From NCBI GenBank assembly GCA_963580455.1, contig OY756964.1, forward strand, positions 21,364,001 to 21,428,000: 64,000 nt of DNA. Reading direction: 5' to 3'. A model generated the notes under the pieces. It was given only the letters and a program-made list of their open reading frames with translations. It made no database searches and had not been told where the DNA came from. The position numbers and the translations under genes were made by a program. Positions 49,864 through 60,411 of this stretch are shown in pieces. Source of the stretch: Euonymus europaeus (Eukaryota; Streptophyta; Magnoliopsida; Celastrales; Celastraceae). The number at the start of each line of letters is the position of its first letter. Positions within the stretch are counted from its first letter, which is position 1.

Positions 49864-52726
49864 CTAGCTATGATGCCCGCGCGTTGCCGCGGGTGCACTA
49901 CTTCGCAGGAGAGCAACAAAAAAAAAAGTGAGAGCACTATGTATGGGCAGATAAAGATACATTCTAGAACAAAAGATAAGGAACATATATACATAATACA
50001 CAATTTTCAGTAGCACAGATTGAGAAAACCCAAAAGAAAGGACAAAATGAGATATGCTGAACTCATAAGTCAGTTTCAGATATGGGGAAAAAAATGGCCT
50101 CTAAGATGGACAAATGGATAACATTATGTGAACATATTATTCAACAGTGGAGCTCAACATCTAGTACAACAAATCAACCTAAATAAAATTAAAAGAAAAA
50201 TCAATCTATGGATGGTGAAAAGATAGAGGCTTGTCATTCACGAAAATGTTCAAAATGGGGGGAATCAATAACAAAATGGGAGAAATGCTCGACCGTTAAA
50301 CAATTAAAGACTACTTCCAGCTGGATTCTCTTCCATCAATCCAAGAACTTGTTCTAAAACATGCTCAGTATACTGCTCCATCGCCATCTCTGGACTCATG
50401 TTCCCAAGCCTCTGTGCATCATTCCTTAAACAATGGAACCAGTGGCCTACATCACTCACACATAGCAACCCTCGAGTAAGCCCTCGAATGATACAACACC
50501 ACCAAGGAGACCAAATCCATCAATGCTGCTGAATGATTTAGAGATCCACGACTGCTAGGCCAGAGTCAAAAACATTTTTCAGAATTTATGCAAGTAGTGT
50601 CATGGGATAAAAATAAAAGATGAAACACATCAAATTACAGGAGACATAGGTCACACAAATAACATGGTAATACTCTGAAGAACTGTCCCTCCTAGTCAGA
50701 TCTGCAAGACTGTGGATATTAACTTACCATCCACAATTACGAAAAAACCAAGAACATAGATTATGGGTGAATGAAACATAAATTTCAGAGGGTTTTAAAT
50801 GTATAATCAAATTCTAGTAGGTCACCATCCAAAATTAGGAAATAGCAACAACAAATTGTAGACAACCCTGGCTCAAATATCATATAATTAAGACTATCCC
50901 AAATAATTATTTACTCCTCATTTGGGCGTAAATAAATCCTCGATCCAAAGCCAAGAACACCCAGGTAATGATTCACCTATTCACATTAGAAGAAAAGATA
51001 AGAAAGATGGTCATATCAGTAAGTTCAAATTAACTATCATAGAAATCAAGCCACTTTATTCAATTAAGGGGTATACATATTCCAGGTAGGGACAATACAA
51101 AGCCTAAAATCAAGCACAAAAAACATATTTTGTTAATAAATTTATCATGTTCCTATTCTTGCTTGGCAACTTTAACTACTTGTTTTTATAGAGTCTCCTT
51201 CGTCTAAATCTCCTTAGTTTGCGTCACTTTCTACAATAGAGAAAAATATCCAAATTGTAAAAATCAACAAAAAACAAAACTCACCTTCGATGGGTACTTG
51301 AATCTCCTCTTCACCTTGTCAAACGAATCTCCATTTGTCTCCTCCAAAGCCTCGTCATATCTTACCCTTTCTTTCATTGCTATTAAAAAATATAGATATT
51401 GAACAAAGAGATAGTCAAATGAGAAGGAAAGGTTGTGGCTTTACATTAATGAAGAAAAAATGAATGTATCAAAGGGGCATCAAGTTATGATTTATCATGG
51501 GGATCAGAACATGCTTAATACAAATTGCCACCAAGAGATGGTTAACATTGGAAATTCGAAATAAAAATCGCCCAAGCCTGAATTGAAATGAATCAATAAA
51601 AGTGTAATGAAAGAATATTGGGGCTTTACCTACCAGAATTCTCTAGTAACTCATCCTTTCTCTCTGTTGTCTCCGTTTATAGACTACATCCGAATAAACA
51701 TAGAAAACAAAGAGCCATCATGTTATTATTAACAGAAATGAAGGCCATACATGGTGTCTCTCATCCTGTCACCCAGAATGCAGCAAAAAGCATTGCTTTC
51801 TACAGGGGGGAAAAAGGCATCAAATTTAGTCAGTCATACCCGGCTGCCTTCAATCAGTATTGCAGCAAGCTTGGATCAATGGAAACTAACCAATTTGAGC
51901 TAACACCACAGAAAGACTTGGCAGCTATCAGCTAAGAAGAAAAAACGCAAAAATCATCATAAGGAACAAATCGTTCACTAAATTATAGGGAAATTAGATG
52001 AATGAATTGACGATAAGCAGAGGAAATCTCAAAAAGTAAATTGTGGTTATACTCACCATATCATCTCCTTCCCTCTGACCTTGAATCGATACAATCACCA
52101 TTGGAGAGTAATATCTAAAAAATGCTGCGACAATCAGGAAAATGCTAGCTATTAACGTGGTATGAGTTATGGAAAATCATGAAGAAACACATACAAATTT
52201 CAGGCCGAAATGACCCAATAACTCGCGAAGAAGTACACAGCATCAGCCCAGAAGCAAGAGGAAGAATTTTCCTGCGAGGCAGAGAGTGAGAACCAGAGAC
52301 TGGAGGAGAAATCAAAGGGGTAGACGAAATACCCCAATCATCCGTACATAGCTGGATTGAGCCTGAGGATGGAGTGTGAAGCAGAGGGTGAAGAAAACGA
52401 ATGAAAGGGAGATGGGTATATTGTCGTTGAGGCGGTGCAAGACAGATGGCGTTGTGTTTGCGTGCTTGAATCTCACAACCACAGGAACGGAAGCATCGAC
52501 GTGGGGAAAAGAGCAGCCACAGGAACAGAAGGCGGTGTCGATGTAGATGAGAAAAGGCATCGTTTTGAGTTAAAATTGATCGGACGATGGTTAGGAGTTG
52601 TGTTGATCGGACGGTTGAAGAAGACGGAGAATGAAGGCCGAGTTGCGCGGGTATGGGGACAAAGACGGGGACTCGCCCGGAGGGAGCCTCATTTGCACGG
52701 GCTATATAATTTTAGTAATTGATAGA
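49864..52726 (-). mobile_element. Helitron 1, non-autonomous, carries a gene-like segment
   Basis: Both ends fit Helitron rules. The 5' end on the minus strand is A|TCTATCAATTAC (T at 52726). The 3' end has the hairpin CCCGCG/CGCGGG (plus-strand arms 49876-49881 and 49888-49893, 6-nt loop), 8 nt, then CTAG at 49867-49864, followed by T. The implied insertion is between A and T, as expected. The length is 2863 bp. There is no Rep or helicase frame, so it would need an autonomous partner. The loop (CGTTGC against CGTTGT) and the subterminal CCGGGCGAG word link it to Helitron 2. Confidence 0.82.
50304..52243 (-). CDS. Six-exon gene model inside Helitron 1, function unknown
   Basis: Exons from the 5' end: 52271-52195 (in-frame ATG at 52243), 52124-52057, 51670-51634, 51379-51285, 50976-50915 and 50424-50304. 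From the ATG they join in phase to 432 nt (143 aa) with no stop, each junction having GT-AG. The product begins MLCTSSRVIGSFRPEI, contains KVKRRFKYPSK and YLGVLGFGSRIYLRPNEE, and ends AGSSL. The C-terminal LGNMSPEMAMEQY resembles the last helix of acyl-CoA-binding domains, but the rest does not, so I do not assign a function. The third exon's acceptor lacks a pyrimidine tract. The strand matches the Helitron and the introns are retained, which fits capture of a genomic gene or gene part. Whether it is transcribed is unknown. Confidence 0.5.
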
Positions 52727-52901
52727 TTTAGAATTTTTTTGGACACTAGCCGAAATAAATATTTTATGTAATTTGACATAGAGAGCCGAAGTTCACTGAA
52801 TAGTGGTTGGCTAGATTGGGCGGGCCCAGTGGCCTATAGGCCTGATCAACTCGCTAATCAATTCAGATAGCGAATAATAATTTGTGGTCCGTTTTCATGA
52901 A

Positions 52902-53537
52902 GCGAGTGGTTAAATACCCTACAATTTTTGTTAAATACATTTTCAAGGTTAAATACACCACAATATTAATCTAAAATATATGTTTTTTTTATAAATACGT
53001 TATCCTAATTTAACTACTATACCCTTTTCTTGTATTTTCGTTAAAAACACTCACATACAAACATACAACTCGACACATTTTTCTCAAATATTCAAATTCA
53101 CATAACCGAACCTAGAATCGCATTTATAATTACACTAAATCCATAATTTGATATCAATTCATGTCCAACACTTCCAAAATTCTTCCATAAAGGGGAAAAA
53201 AAGTTGATCATCAAAATGGCCTCCAATGCTACAAGCCAAGCTGCAGGATGCAATGTTTTAAAAAGCTCTAACAAGGGCGTGGGCATGAAACAGCTTTAGG
53301 TTTATTATACCACCAAAATGTAGGATTTCACCTCATGGTCCATAAATCGGCGGCATTGGAGGCATTGGATCACCACCAAGTCATAATCCTGGCATACATG
53401 ATCATACAAGTAAAGGGTATAATAGTGAAATTAGGGTAGTGTATTTATAAAAAAAACATATATTTTAAATTGGTGTTATGGTGTATTTAACCTTGGAGGT
53501 GTAATTAACAAAAAATGCGATGTATTTAACCGCTCCC
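52902..53537. mobile_element. Mutator-like MITE with 9-bp target duplication
   Basis: The target duplication TTTCATGAA lies at 52893-52901 and 53538-53546. The element starts GCGAGTGGTTAAATAC, and its other end in reverse complement reads GGGAGCGGTTAAATAC. The inverted repeats stay alignable for about 130 bp, sharing AAGGTTAAATACACCA and AAAATATATGTTTTTTTTAT. The 636-bp element has no transposase; its interior holds only chance frames. Confidence 0.9.
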
Positions 53538-54381
53538 TTTCATGAATTGTATTATAATAGTCTCTAGGAAATATGGGTCGTTTGGTTTTTAGAATGGTTT
53601 GAGTGAGATTGGAAATGAGAATGATAATGAGAATGGGAGTGAGATTGAGATTGAGATTCTCACATTTGGTATGTATCAAAACTGAGAATTATAATGAAAT
53701 GTGTTTTGTCTATTATATCATTCCTTTATAATTATGTATAAACAACATATTTCATTTTTGTATTTTAATTATATATAATTAATAAATTAAAACAAAATGT
53801 AGTCAAAATTAACAAATTATGTAATTATATAATTAAGTGATTAAAATAAAATAACAATATATTAATTAACATTAATTAATATCAATATATTAATTAACAT
53901 TAAAATTGTAATTTGACAAATCATTTCATGTGTAATTACCACCTAAAAAGATTGACAATGAAAATAGAGTAGAGAGAGCTAAGGCCATCCACACCAGTCT
54001 CTGCAAATCAGGATACTGCGCTAAAATAGAGTTTTGTTTTTGTCGTTTTGTGCAATTTTCTTCCACAGCAGCTACTGCACAGTGAACGGCAAACTGGTGC
54101 GTTGCTACAGTTCATCTCTAGGAGTCGCGCAACACTGTAGACACGCGACTTTCTTTTTAATATTAAAAAACCCTATTTTCTACTCTCTCTCTCCGAGCGG
54201 TGCAACAGACTTTTGCAAAGATCGTAGTGTATTCCTCTTCGATCGCGCCGATTCCGCCTCTGCCATCATCATCTAGGTATGTTTCTGGGTTCAATTAATG
54301 AATTTTTAGGTTTCTCTTTACTGGATTTATGGATTCTAGTAGATCAGGTATTGTAAAAATGGGTTTCGTTAAAATGGGTTT

Positions 54382-54525
54382 CGTTATTTTCTTGGTTGAG
54401 ATTGATTGCCCAAGCTGTTGAAATTCTAGTTTGACTATGTTGATTTGGTGATCCGTTATTTTCTTGGTTGAGATTGATTGCCCAAGCTGTTGAAATTCTG
54501 GTTTGACTATGTTGATTTGATTGCA
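54382..54525. repeat. 72-bp tandem duplication in the PIF/Harbinger element
   Basis: CGTTATTTTCTTGGTTGAGA begins at 54382 and again at 54454. The copies share GATTGCCCAAGCTGTTGAAA and differ by only a few bases. They lie in the leader of the Myb-like ORF. Confidence 0.92.
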
Positions 54526-54846
54526 AAATTGGTCTCCAAACTGTGATAGAACTTCCGAATTAGTAGCTTGGTGCAATCTGGTTATTTACTCGTATGTGAG
54601 TATGAAAGAAAATAGTTCAGGTTTTCTAATTCTGGTTCTATGTGACTCCATATATGAAGGATCTAAATGTTGTTCAATGATTATTAACAGGTAAGAGCAC
54701 TGCTTTTGTAGACCAAGAAATCTTCAATCTTTACTCTGTTTTGTGATAAACAATTGAGAATATATTTGTGATTCCTTGAATTAATACTCTTGGTATTGTT
54801 AAAGCTATCCTCTATGCAGGGCTAAAGAGTTTGAAAGAAATTAATA

Positions 54847-55180
54847 GTGTATAATGTTATATTGATTGAGGCTAATATAAGAAGAAGAAAGAAAGACAAT
54901 TTTGGTTCAGATAGAAGTTGGGTTTTAACAATTTATGGAAGTTTACGTATTCCTTCAAAAGGAAGCTTCAATTTTTTGGCTAGTGTCAACAGCTCCAATT
55001 ACTTTTCCTTGCATAATTCTCCCAAGAAGACTCGGGCAACCTCTCAGAGACCAAACAATCGCGGAGGAAACTTCTCTATCGATGAAGACAAGACATTGGT
55101 TTTCGCTTGGTTGAACATGAGTATGGATGCTACTCAAGGGACAGACCAAAAGGCAAAGACGTTTTGGTCAAGAATTACAC
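54847..55180 (+). pseudogene. Myb/SANT-like ORF of PIF/Harbinger, N-terminal part
   Basis: The open frame contains RPNNRGGNFSIDEDKTLVFA, then WLNMSMDATQGTDQKAKTFW and SRI. This matches the start of the Myb/SANT-like accessory protein of plant PIF/Harbinger elements, where the usual pattern is R-G-x-N-F-S-x-x-E-D and G-x-D-Q-K-x-x-x-F-W. In that family it helps the transposase bind DNA and enter the nucleus. The frame is cut at about 55180, where it runs into the reversed transposase. Upstream codons are not family-like, so the start is unclear. Confidence 0.8.
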
Positions 55181-55649
55181 ACTTGACAAATTTTTTTAGA
55201 CTTTCAAGTGCCGTAGTCTCCCCAATTCTGATATATTCATCCATAAAATCAGCTGAAACACCGTATGCAAGCATCCGAAGTGCAGCTGTCATCTTTTGAA
55301 TACATGATAATCCCAATTTTCCAGCAGCATTTCTTCTTTGCTGAAAATATGGTGAACTTCCTTCTATCGCAGTTTGGATACGATTGAAGAGAGTACGACT
55401 CATACGAAATCTCCTTCGAAATAGCTCTGGACCGTATACAGGATTATCTGAAAAATAATCGTTGAACAACCGATCATGGCCCATCAAAGTACTACGATCG
55501 ATATATGATCGTCTTTCTCCGAAACGACGATTGGAGGATGATCCTTGGTACTCCGTAGCTAACCCTACTGCCAATGTTTGCACAACAACATCATCTTCAG
55601 GTGGATCAGCTGTGATCTTTTGCTTTCTTCGCCTTGCAAAGAAATCCAT
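55180..55649 (-). pseudogene. HARBI1-like PIF/Harbinger transposase, N-terminal part
   Basis: The ATG at 55649 opens MDFFARRRKQK. Then come the family blocks LFNDYFSDNPVYGPELFRRR, FRMSRTLFNRI, QKMTAALRMLAYGVSADFMD and EYIRIGETTALESLKKFVK. These are the N-terminal helix-turn-helix region of plant nuclease HARBI1-like transposases. The DDE nuclease domain that should follow is absent: the frame crosses the junction near 55180 and ends about 15 codons later in antisense Myb-ORF sequence. Confidence 0.87.
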
Positions 55650-58600
55650 TGATATTATTGATATATAAATGATAGTTTGGAGATGTATAAAACATTAGAA
55701 CTTGATTGCTTTATATAGAAAATTTTCACAATAATAATCTCCATACAAACTCAACAAACAATTCTGAACCACATATTCCAACAACCACAAAATAACCACA
55801 TATTCCAACAACCACAAAATAATCACATATTTCAACAACTACATCCACAACCACAAAATAATCACATATTCCAACAACTACATTTAGAACCACATGTCCC
55901 AACAATCTCAAATTATCCACACATTCAATAATCACATTTTCAACCACAAAATCTAACAACTCCATTTATAGCGACACAAATTAGTTATCAAATAAATTAT
56001 TTATTAATGTCAACTACCAAACAAAAAAAATTATTAATATTTATATCATGTTATGATTATTAAAATGGTTAGGTTTGATCTTGTTTTCAATAATAAAATA
56101 AATTGAGTTTAATTAAATAAAAGGTTATTGTATAAATGAATATTTAAATGATTTAGAGTATTGATTTGGAGTATACTGTTACTGTTTTAAAAACTGTAAA
56201 TTGATGAAAATGTATATTTTTACTGAAGTTTAGAGAATCTGTTAAAAGATGCTCTTGTGGATGGTATAAAGAAATAAAATGGAGCTCAATTTTATTTTTC
56301 TACCAAATCAAGGAATGGAATACCCATTCCATAAAACACTCCTACTCCACCTTTCCGCTTGATTCTAACAACCAAACATATTCAGTCTCTCGTCGTCTTC
56401 CTCCAACGAGAAGAACGACAACGAAAACGAAAACGAAAACAATGCAACGCCACAGCGTCGCCGCCGTACTATAGGCTGCCAGGAGATCCTTCTCCACCGT
56501 ACCAAAGCCACCCCTCAAACCCTAGCTGGCTCAGGGCTCGATTGGCCTCGGAGACCTCCTCTCTATCAAATTTCATTGACTTGCAGTCCAATAGTGGCTA
56601 CTCTGTGGAGGTTGGTACCAAGAGAAATCCTCTCCCCAAGCCCAAATGGATGAGGGAGGCCAACCCTGGCGGCCGGAAATACGTCCAGATCAAGAAGAAG
56701 CTCCGGGAATTTAAGCTCCACACAATTTGTGAGGAGGCCAAGTGTCCCAATCTGGGCGAATGCTGGTCTGGAGGTGAGACCGGTACCGCCACGGCCACCA
56801 TCATGATCCTCGGCGATACCTGTACTCGAGGTTGCAGGTTCTTATTTTTACTGCCAATTGACTTAAATTTGATTAATAAGCTAGAAAGGAACTGGGTTAA
56901 GTTTCAATCTTTGAGGTGCCGATAACACACACAGTTTTTTATTTTATTTTGTTTGGTAGCTTTGCAAGTTCACCTCGATTAGTTAAATACTTAAAAAATA
57001 ATGTGTTGAATTGGTTTCGCGGATATGTTTATGATGTTATAATTAATTATTTGAAAACTTTATGAAAGAATTTAGACTACTGTGTGTAGGATACATGAAA
57101 CATTGAAACCAACATAGATGGCTGAATTTAGATATGTTTATGATGTTATAATTAATATTTTGAAAACTTTATGAAAGAATTTAGATTACTGTGTGTAGGA
57201 TACATGAAACATAGAAACCAACATAGATGGCTGAATTTTCAGGTTCTGCAATGTGAGAACATCGCAAACTCCTCCTCCGCCTGACCCTAATGAACCTTCC
57301 AATCATGGGGTTTGGACTATGTGGTAATCACTAGTGTGGATCGTGATGATTTGCCTGATCAAGGAAGTGATCATTTTGCTGAGACGGTGCAAAAGTTGAA
57401 GATTCTAAAGCCAAATATGCTTATTGAAGCATTGGGTATGATATAGTAGTGTCGATCTTGTTGCTGCATGTATAGCTTCTTGGAATATCTATTCTGAGAT
57501 TCAATGTCTTTAGTATTGATATAAAAAATCCTTTAGCAGTTTAAAAATAAAATTTTCAACACTAGTTCTATATGACATATCGGTTTCAATTAGTATATGG
57601 CAATCCTCTGACTTGGCGACTTGGCGATTTGGCTTCTTCATTCTCTGTTTACATAAAAGTTCTTATTTGTGGCTAGAACTGGAAAGACCTGCTGGCTGAT
57701 ATGCTGGTCTTGCCTTTGATGTTCTCCTGGAATTTAATAATGTTGTTAAGCCCTAAAAGGCCCCTGAGTAGCTGCTTGGAACATCAAAGAATCTTGTTCC
57801 ATTACTTTTATAGAGCCTCTTATTGTTTTGAAAACTTAAAATTACTACTTTTGAAAGGGTATGAGCCGGAGTTGGGACATATTTGAGGCAATGTTGTGGG
57901 AAGTACAGAGTTAAATTTTGTTGAGGTCCACAATCTTATGGAAGTTCTTGTTTCTTGATTGTACACGTTTGATTCCGAAGTGATATCTTTACTTGTTAGT
58001 TCGGTTCCCTCTTTTGTAACGTTGTTTGCCCTGATATGATTTTGTAGTTCCTGATTTTCAGGGTGATTGGGGCTGTGTAGAGAAAGTTGCAAAATATGGG
58101 TTAGTAGTCTTTGCTCACAATATTGAGACTGTTGAGGAGCTTTAAGATGTTATAAGGGATCGTCATGCAAATTTTAAGCAATCTTTAGATGTTCTGATGA
58201 TGGAAAAAAATTATGCTCCTTCTGGAACACTTACCAAGACTTCAGTCATGCTGGGATGCGGGGAAACACCTGATCAAATCGCAAAAACAATGGAGAAGGT
58301 GAGAGCCGCAGGTGTTGTTGTGATGACGTTTGGTCAGTACATGCAGCCATCAAAGCGCCATATGCCGGTTTCTGAATATGTTACACCAGAAGCATTTGAG
58401 AAGTACGGAGTCCTTGGCATGGAAATGGTATGCTTCAACTTCTCTTAAGGTTTTATCTATACCATTTGATCGTTTTTGTCCAATGTGTAGATTGTTTGGT
58501 TACTTTCTTCTATAATTTGGGCATACTTCTTATAAGGTTTTATTTATACTATTTGATCATTTTTCTTCAATGTGTAGATTGTTTGGATACTTTCTTCTGT

Positions 58601-58857
58601 AATTTGGACGTACAATTTATGTCTCTGATTTTACTTTTATCTATCTATGTGTTCTACATCATTAATGTGTACTTATATGACCCATGAAATATTTCTTGGC
58701 TCACTGGTAGTTCAGCTGCTGTATCCAGTCTTTTCTATTCTATTTTTCTCTTCAATCAAATGAAAGCATTGGTAGCATTTTAAAAAATATATTTGTACCA
58801 ATTTTCAAGAGGCTTATTTCACATTTCTGTCCCATATTCACTTAAAATTTCTACATG

Positions 58858-59028
58858 CGAGCATGTGACTCTGTGGTAGAGTTGTAGGAGTGAAACCTAA
58901 AGGTCACAAGTTCAATTCCTAAAACAATCTCTCCACATATTATGCGGAAGTAAGTTTTACGTGCATTTTGCTTGTTCCCGACCCCGCTACCATGGGATCA
59001 TTGTGCAAAAGAGTTGTTTATCTTATAT
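58858..59028 (+). mobile_element. tRNA-derived SINE (Au-like), best copy
   Basis: The head CTCTGTGGTAGAGTTGTAGG (A box) is followed by GGTCACAAGTTCAATTCC (B box), then TATTATGCGGAAGTAAG, CCCGACCCCGCTACCATGGG and GAGTTGTTTATCTTA. The same architecture recurs at 7645 and, as 3' fragments, at 20455 and 22141. It is in intron 3 of the broken lipoyl synthase gene. Confidence 0.75.
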
Positions 59029-59368
59029 TCACTTAAAATTGCTCTTGTTAGCTAGCACTTGTTTGTGTTAACCACGGTTCCCTCTTCTTATATGATTTTG
59101 TATTGAATGTAAGGACTTTTTGCCCATCTTTGATCTCGTGTAATGGATCAATAATTTTTATTTCATTGTGTACTTGTTGTTGTCTGTGTGCTTCTATTTG
59201 TAATGGATACTATCCCTTCAAGTGCATGCACATGCGTGTGTATCTTGATGAGGTTGGATGATCGTTGTAGCTTAAGAAATTCATTTTGGAATTTGATATT
59301 TTGCCAACTTCATTCAGTTCCAGAACTTAATGATTTGGAGCATCCCTTAGCCCGTACCTTATCCTGAT

Positions 59369-59722
59369 TGTTAATATTAGTTACTTTGTCATTCAACTCA
59401 AGAAGTTAACTTGTTGGGTTGGGGCGTTTCACATCATTTATATATATTCTAACATCCCCTCACGTGTGGGTTGGGCACTCTGACGGCCCTACACATGCAC
59501 AACAAATGAGGCCTTGAACCCTGGGATACTCACACTGTCACACACAAAGGCTCACACTTTGGGTAACAGTAAATGGGGGTTTAAACTGTGGAAGCTAAGG
59601 TTCGAACTCAAGATCTTCTGCTCTGATATCATGTTGATATCATGTTAATATTAGTTACTTTGTCATTCAACCCAATAAGTTAACTTGCTAGGTTGGGGCT
59701 TTTCACATCATATATTCCAACA
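59369..59722 (-). mobile_element. TRIM-like miniature LTR retroelement
   Basis: Terminal direct repeats of 80-86 bp lie at 59643-59722 and 59369-59454. On the minus strand they start TGTTGGAATA or TGTTAGAATA and end TATTAACA. Next to the first repeat, TGATATCAGAGC (59631-59620) differs by one base from the initiator tRNA-Met primer site TGGTATCAGAGC. A purine tract, GTGAGGGGA, directly precedes the second repeat. The interior of about 190 bp has no coding capacity. The flanking 5-mers differ, so the target duplication is not confirmed. Confidence 0.75.
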
Positions 59723-59789
59723 CAAATTATCAAGTGAATAATAAAAAAAATTATGTACTTTTTTCAGTTAATTAATCTACTTTGTTTTT

Positions 59790-59870
59790 GAATCATCATC
59801 AAAGCTTCCCCAAACAATTTTGGTTTTGGCTACATGGTGAGGATTCATCACAAGGACTCTAATTTGCTAT
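59790..59870 (-). mobile_element. LINE/SINE 3' tail fragment
   Basis: The reverse complement gives CATGTAGCCAAAACCAAAAT, a TTTGGGGAAGC stretch and TTTGATGATGATT, the same kind of tail as at 13380, 32185 and 34520. Confidence 0.5.
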
Positions 59871-60411
59871 TTAGTCCTATTCGAAGTCACACCCTTGACT
59901 CTTTTTCAGATCAGTACTTCCTTGGAAAACTTGGGAAATAGCATATTTGCCGTATCTGTCCTCATCATTCTGCATTGTTTTGTGTACCCAAATAAATCAC
60001 GTTTCAGGCATGTTTCTGCCAGTAATTCAAAAAAATTTGAAAGCCATTTTTTGATGCGTTTCTGCCATTAATCACTTTTGATGTCGATTTTTCTTCGTAC
60101 ACTCATGACAGTCCTTGTGAGGTCGATTCATGCCACAAAGAAGTCAAAATCATCGGTTTAGTGTTGTAATTTTATTCTGCTTTTCTATACCAAAATCACC
60201 TGTCAACATAAATGCTTTATTTTCTGAAATCCTGCCATAATTGCCTGTGTTTCTCATAATTTTCATGCTTTGAATGGGACAGGGATTTCGGTATGTGGCT
60301 TCTGGTCCCATGGTCAGGTCGTCGTACAAGGCAGGTGAATTCTACATTAAATCCATGATAGAATATGATCGCGTTCACACTGCACCATATTTGCAGCCTC
60401 TTGCCTCTTGA

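Larger units (their letters stand above)
44405..52732 (-). mobile_element. Helitron 2, non-autonomous, interrupted by Helitron 1
   Basis: The 3' end is clear on the minus strand: a CGCCG/CGGCG hairpin (plus-strand arms 44418-44422 and 44429-44433, 6-nt loop), then 9 nt, then CTAG at 44408-44405, followed by T. The 5' end is less certain. Just beyond Helitron 1 the bases CTCAAAAGCGCAAGATTCCG and CGCGCAATGTCCGGGCGAG resemble the 5' end of Helitron 1. Removing Helitron 1 joins TCTAAA to TATACTCAAAAG, giving a TC start at 52732. The preceding base is T rather than the expected A, so this end is tentative. The body of about 5.5 kb has no Rep/helicase and no convincing gene. Confidence 0.6.
53983..56266. 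mobile_element. Deleted PIF/Harbinger element
   Basis: TAA target duplications lie at 53980-53982 and 56267-56269. The ends are GGCCATCCAC and, reversed, TACCATCCAC (8 of 10 match). Inside are the 5' parts of both element ORFs facing each other: a Myb-like ORF on plus and a HARBI1-like transposase ORF on minus, meeting near 55180. The C-terminal halves of both are gone, so it is not autonomous. Confidence 0.85.
53577..56380. mobile_element. Outer MITE, split by the PIF/Harbinger insertion
   Basis: GTTTGGTTTTTAGAAT at 53580-53595 faces ATTCTAACAACCAAAC at 56362-56377, whose reverse complement is GTTTGGTTGTTAGAAT. The inner flanks carry GAATGG/CCATTCC words typical of such elements. Without the inner element it would be roughly 520 bp. 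The target duplication is unclear, so the pairing is tentative. Confidence 0.45.
56442..60411 (+). pseudogene. LIP1: Lipoyl synthase (mitochondrial type), broken copy with introns
   Basis: Lipoyl synthase is the radical-SAM enzyme that inserts two sulfurs into octanoyl groups in mitochondria. Exon-like blocks: 56442-56837, 57243-57435, 58048-58427 and 60283-60411. Both iron-sulfur motifs are visible ([13 protein letters not shown] and CTRGCRFC), then MLGCGETPDQ, GVVVMTFGQYMQPSKRHMPV and a family-like end, [17 protein letters not shown]. Damage: the transit-peptide frame from the ATG meets TAG at 56472 and needs a frame change to reach the body; about 19 nt seem missing after NEPSN in exon 2, giving TAA at 57325; and an in-frame TAA stands at 58143 where the family has Gln. 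The body frame has no ATG before the KWM at 56648. Retained introns mean segmental duplication and not retrocopying. A working gene is presumably elsewhere. Confidence 0.9.

Noticed and set aside
50304..50424. Acyl-CoA-binding protein call for the Helitron gene
   Set aside because: Only about 13 residues resemble the last helix of that domain; the other exons lack the ligand-binding signature.
56359..56925. Intact lipoyl synthase first exon from an upstream start
   Set aside because: The long frame begins at TTG, not ATG; the only good ATG (56442) is in another frame and reaches TAG after ten codons.
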